Assembly (NCBI GenBank): GCA_034431435.1 | Contig: DAOUDG010000039.1 | Span: 1 to 12,113 of the forward strand | DNA: 12,113 bases | DNA from: JAHCIE01 sp034431435 | Lineage (GTDB): Bacteria; Chloroflexota; Anaerolineae; Epilineales; JAHCIE01 | Direction of reading: 5' to 3' | In this document: positions 10,883 to 12,113 of the stretch, piece by piece | Numbering within the stretch: position 1 is the first letter of the stretch | Layout of the letters: the number at the start of each line of letters is the position of its first letter | Program-made: the position numbers and the translations under genes | Notes under the pieces: model-generated | The model's database searches: none | Told to the model about the DNA's origin: nothing | What the model saw: the letters and a program-made list of their open reading frames with translations, nothing else

Positions 10883-11569
10883 ATGCTCAACATCCAGGTG
10901 ACACCGGCGTGGCGCGATGCGTTCCCCGGCGCGCATATCGGGCTGCTGGAAGTATCAGGCGTGGACAATACGCCGCGCCCGTCGGCCCTCGACGCCGAGA
11001 AAGAAGCAGTGGTCGAGCGCCTACGACGGCAGTACGCGGGCTACACGCGGCCCGATTTCCTGGCGCTGCCGGTCATGGCCGCCTACTGGAGCTACTACAA
11101 GCGCTTCGGCAAGACCTACCACGTCCTGCTCCAGGTCGAGTCGGTCGCCTTGAAGGGCAAGGCGCTGCCGAGTGTCTCGCCCCTGGTCGACGCCAACTTC
11201 GCCGCCGAGCTAGACACGCTGACCCTCGCGGCGGGGCATGACGTGGCGCGACTCGCGCCGCCGGTTGTCATCGACGTCACGCACGACGACGAGGTGTTCG
11301 GCCAGTTGGGCGGGGCGCGCAAGGCGCTACGGGCGGGCGACATGGTGATGCGCGACGCCGACGGTATCGCCTGCACCATCCTCTACGGGCAGGACGACCG
11401 CTCGCCCATCTCGGCGGCGACGACCCACGCGCTATACGTGGTCTACGCCCCGGTCGGGGTGGGTGCGGCGGCAGTGCAGGCGCAGCTCGATGCGATCGAG
11501 CGCAACATCGCCCTGTTCGCGCCCGGCTATCGGCGCGAGCAGGCGCGGGTCATGGGCGCCCCAGCCTGA
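10883..11569 (+). CDS. B3/B4 domain protein (PheRS beta editing-domain-like)
   Basis: A 228-residue cytoplasmic protein matching the stand-alone B3/4 family. The fold is shared with the tRNA-binding and editing module of phenylalanyl-tRNA synthetase beta. Typical elements are the N-terminal PGAHIGLLEVSGV (15-27), then RPDFLALPVMAAYWSYYKRFGKTYHVLLQVESVALKG (56-92), where stand-alone family members usually carry the YYK and LLxQxES parts. These are followed by LPSVSPLVDANFAAEL (95-110) and GDMVMRDADGIACTILYGQDDRSP (152-175). Function is not established; hydrolysis of mischarged tRNA or binding of an aminoacyl group is plausible. A strong AGGAGG (10873-10878) lies 4 nt before the ATG. The 16-nt gap after the ligase gene suggests co-transcription, although the functions do not obviously link. 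Confidence 0.85.
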   Translation: MLNIQVTPAWRDAFPGAHIGLLEVSGVDNTPRPSALDAEKEAVVERLRRQYAGYTRPDFLALPVMAAYWSYYKRFGKTYHVLLQVESVALKGKALPSVSPLVDANFAAELDTLTLAAGHDVARLAPPVVIDVTHDDEVFGQLGGARKALRAGDMVMRDADGIACTILYGQDDRSPISAATTHALYVVYAPVGVGAAAVQAQLDAIERNIALFAPGYRREQARVMGAPA

Positions 11570-11591
11570 TGGGGCCAGGCCAGCCGCTGTG

Positions 11592-11619
11592 TTGACGGGT
11601 TCCGTGGGCTACGTACAAT
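11592..11619 (+). promoter_or_regulatory. Promoter of the GYD-domain gene
   Basis: TTGACG (11592-11597, 5 of 6) and TACAAT (11614-11619, 5 of 6) are separated by 16 nt. The expected start near 11626 gives a leader of about 60 nt. The gene is therefore probably transcribed independently of the B3/B4 gene. Confidence 0.7.
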
Positions 11620-11685
11620 GAGTCTTGGTTTGTCGATTCCACCGTCGCGGCCTGGCCGCGCACTCGCTGACCCAGGAGGACCAGC

Positions 11686-12006
11686 ATGCCCAAGTATCTG
11701 GTACAGGCCAACTACGTTGGGGCAGGCATCGCGGGCCTGCTCAAGGACGGCGGCACGGGCCGCCGCGCCGCCGTCGACCGGCTGGCGGCGTCCCTCGGTG
11801 GGCGGCTGGAGGCGATGTACTTCGCCTTCGGCGACACGGACGTGTTCATGATCGTCGAGCTGCCCGACGCGGCCTCGATGGCCGCCGCCGCCTTGACCGC
11901 CGCCGCCAGCGGTGAGGTCGCAGTCAAGACCACGGTCCTGTTGACTGCGGAGGAGGTCGACGCCGCTACCAAGAAGGTTCCCCACTATCGCCCGCCGGGG
12001 CAGTAG
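11686..12006 (+). CDS. GYD domain-containing protein
   Basis: A 106-residue soluble protein of the GYD family, a ferredoxin-like alpha-beta fold related to dimeric alpha-beta barrels. Family features are the opening strand MPKYLVQANY, a helix with RRAAVDRLAASLGGRLEAMYFAFGDTDVFMIVELPD (26-61, where GDTD takes the place of the GYD motif), an alanine-rich helix, and the closing strand VKTTVLLTAEEVDAATKK. The molecular function is unknown. AGGAGG (11674-11679) lies 6 nt upstream of the ATG. The gene has its own promoter and is convergent with a response-regulator gene only 10 nt away. Confidence 0.88.
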   Translation: MPKYLVQANYVGAGIAGLLKDGGTGRRAAVDRLAASLGGRLEAMYFAFGDTDVFMIVELPDAASMAAAALTAAASGEVAVKTTVLLTAEEVDAATKKVPHYRPPGQ

Positions 12007-12020
12007 CTCGCGCCGGCTAC
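12003..12020. other. Small inverted repeat spanning both convergent stop codons
   Basis: GTAGC (12003-12007) pairs with GCTAC (12016-12020) around 8 nt. It contains the TAG of the GYD gene and, on the other strand, the TAG of the response regulator. No T-tract follows on either strand, so any terminator role would be weak. Confidence 0.35.
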
Positions 12021-12113
12021 CCCTCCTCGGTGAACTTGTAGCCCACGCCGTACACGGTCAGTACGTAGGTGGGGTTGAGGGGGTCCGGCTCTAGCTTGCG
12101 CCGCAGATTCTTG
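12017..12113 (-). CDS. C-terminal end of an OmpR/PhoB-family response regulator
   Basis: The reverse frame from the right edge gives 31 residues ending in a TAG stop. The text is KNLRRKLEPDP, then TYVLTVYGVGYKFTEEG. This is the end of the winged-helix DNA-binding domain: the recognition helix leading into R-x-K-L, then the beta-hairpin wing with the highly characteristic V-x-G-V-G-Y-x-F. The protein is a two-component transcription regulator that binds DNA once phosphorylated; the receiver domain lies outside the window. It is convergent with the GYD gene, 10 nt away, so no operon link with it is possible. Confidence 0.92.
   Translation of the reverse strand, partial: KNLRRKLEPDPLNPTYVLTVYGVGYKFTEEG

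Overview
The window is GC-rich (roughly two thirds G+C in most genes) and comes from a bacterium. Several features suggest a Chloroflexota member: a LarE-LarB pair, a multidomain secreted M4 protease, a zinc-finger PrsW-like membrane protein, GYD and B3/B4 proteins, and low-complexity G/C-rich intergenic repeats. This assignment is an inference from gene style; no rRNA or phylogenetic marker is present.

Layout. (1) 2-565, plus strand: the C-terminal end of an unrecognised protein, then an RNase HI-like protein 12 nt downstream. (2) 680-2004, plus: a compact AT-richer cassette with its own strong promoter (TTGACA-N18-TACAAT), an inverted repeat over the ribosome binding site, two overlapping genes (DUF6978-like and DUF1828/DUF1829) and an intrinsic terminator. 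It looks like a self-contained accessory module of toxin-antitoxin or defence type. (3) 6976 down to 2080, minus: a four-gene operon with a TATAAT -10 box and a terminator. It encodes an exported M4 (thermolysin-like) protease, a PrsW-fold membrane protein that appears to have lost all its catalytic residues, a membrane-anchored PsbP/DUF1795-like protein, and a cytoplasmic protein resembling emfourin, the inhibitor of protealysin-type M4 proteases. (4) 7063-8740, plus: larE and larB of nickel-pincer cofactor synthesis, preceded by a palindrome and a 9-bp direct repeat. (5) 8741-9021: a repeat-rich intergenic stretch with a hairpin, a G-quadruplex-type motif on the minus strand, an inverted repeat and a near-consensus promoter. 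(6) 9022-11569, plus: an O-antigen-ligase/TPR membrane protein and a B3/B4-domain protein. (7) 11592-12006, plus: a GYD-domain protein with its own promoter. (8) 12017-12113, minus: the C-terminus of an OmpR/PhoB-type response regulator, convergent with the GYD gene.

The two parts that look most like systems are the DUF6978-DUF1828 cassette and the M4 protease operon. The operon pairs a secreted protease, a probable pseudoprotease in the membrane, an anchored accessory domain and a candidate inhibitor on one transcript. Family assignments come from reading the translations and remembering family patterns; no database search was run.
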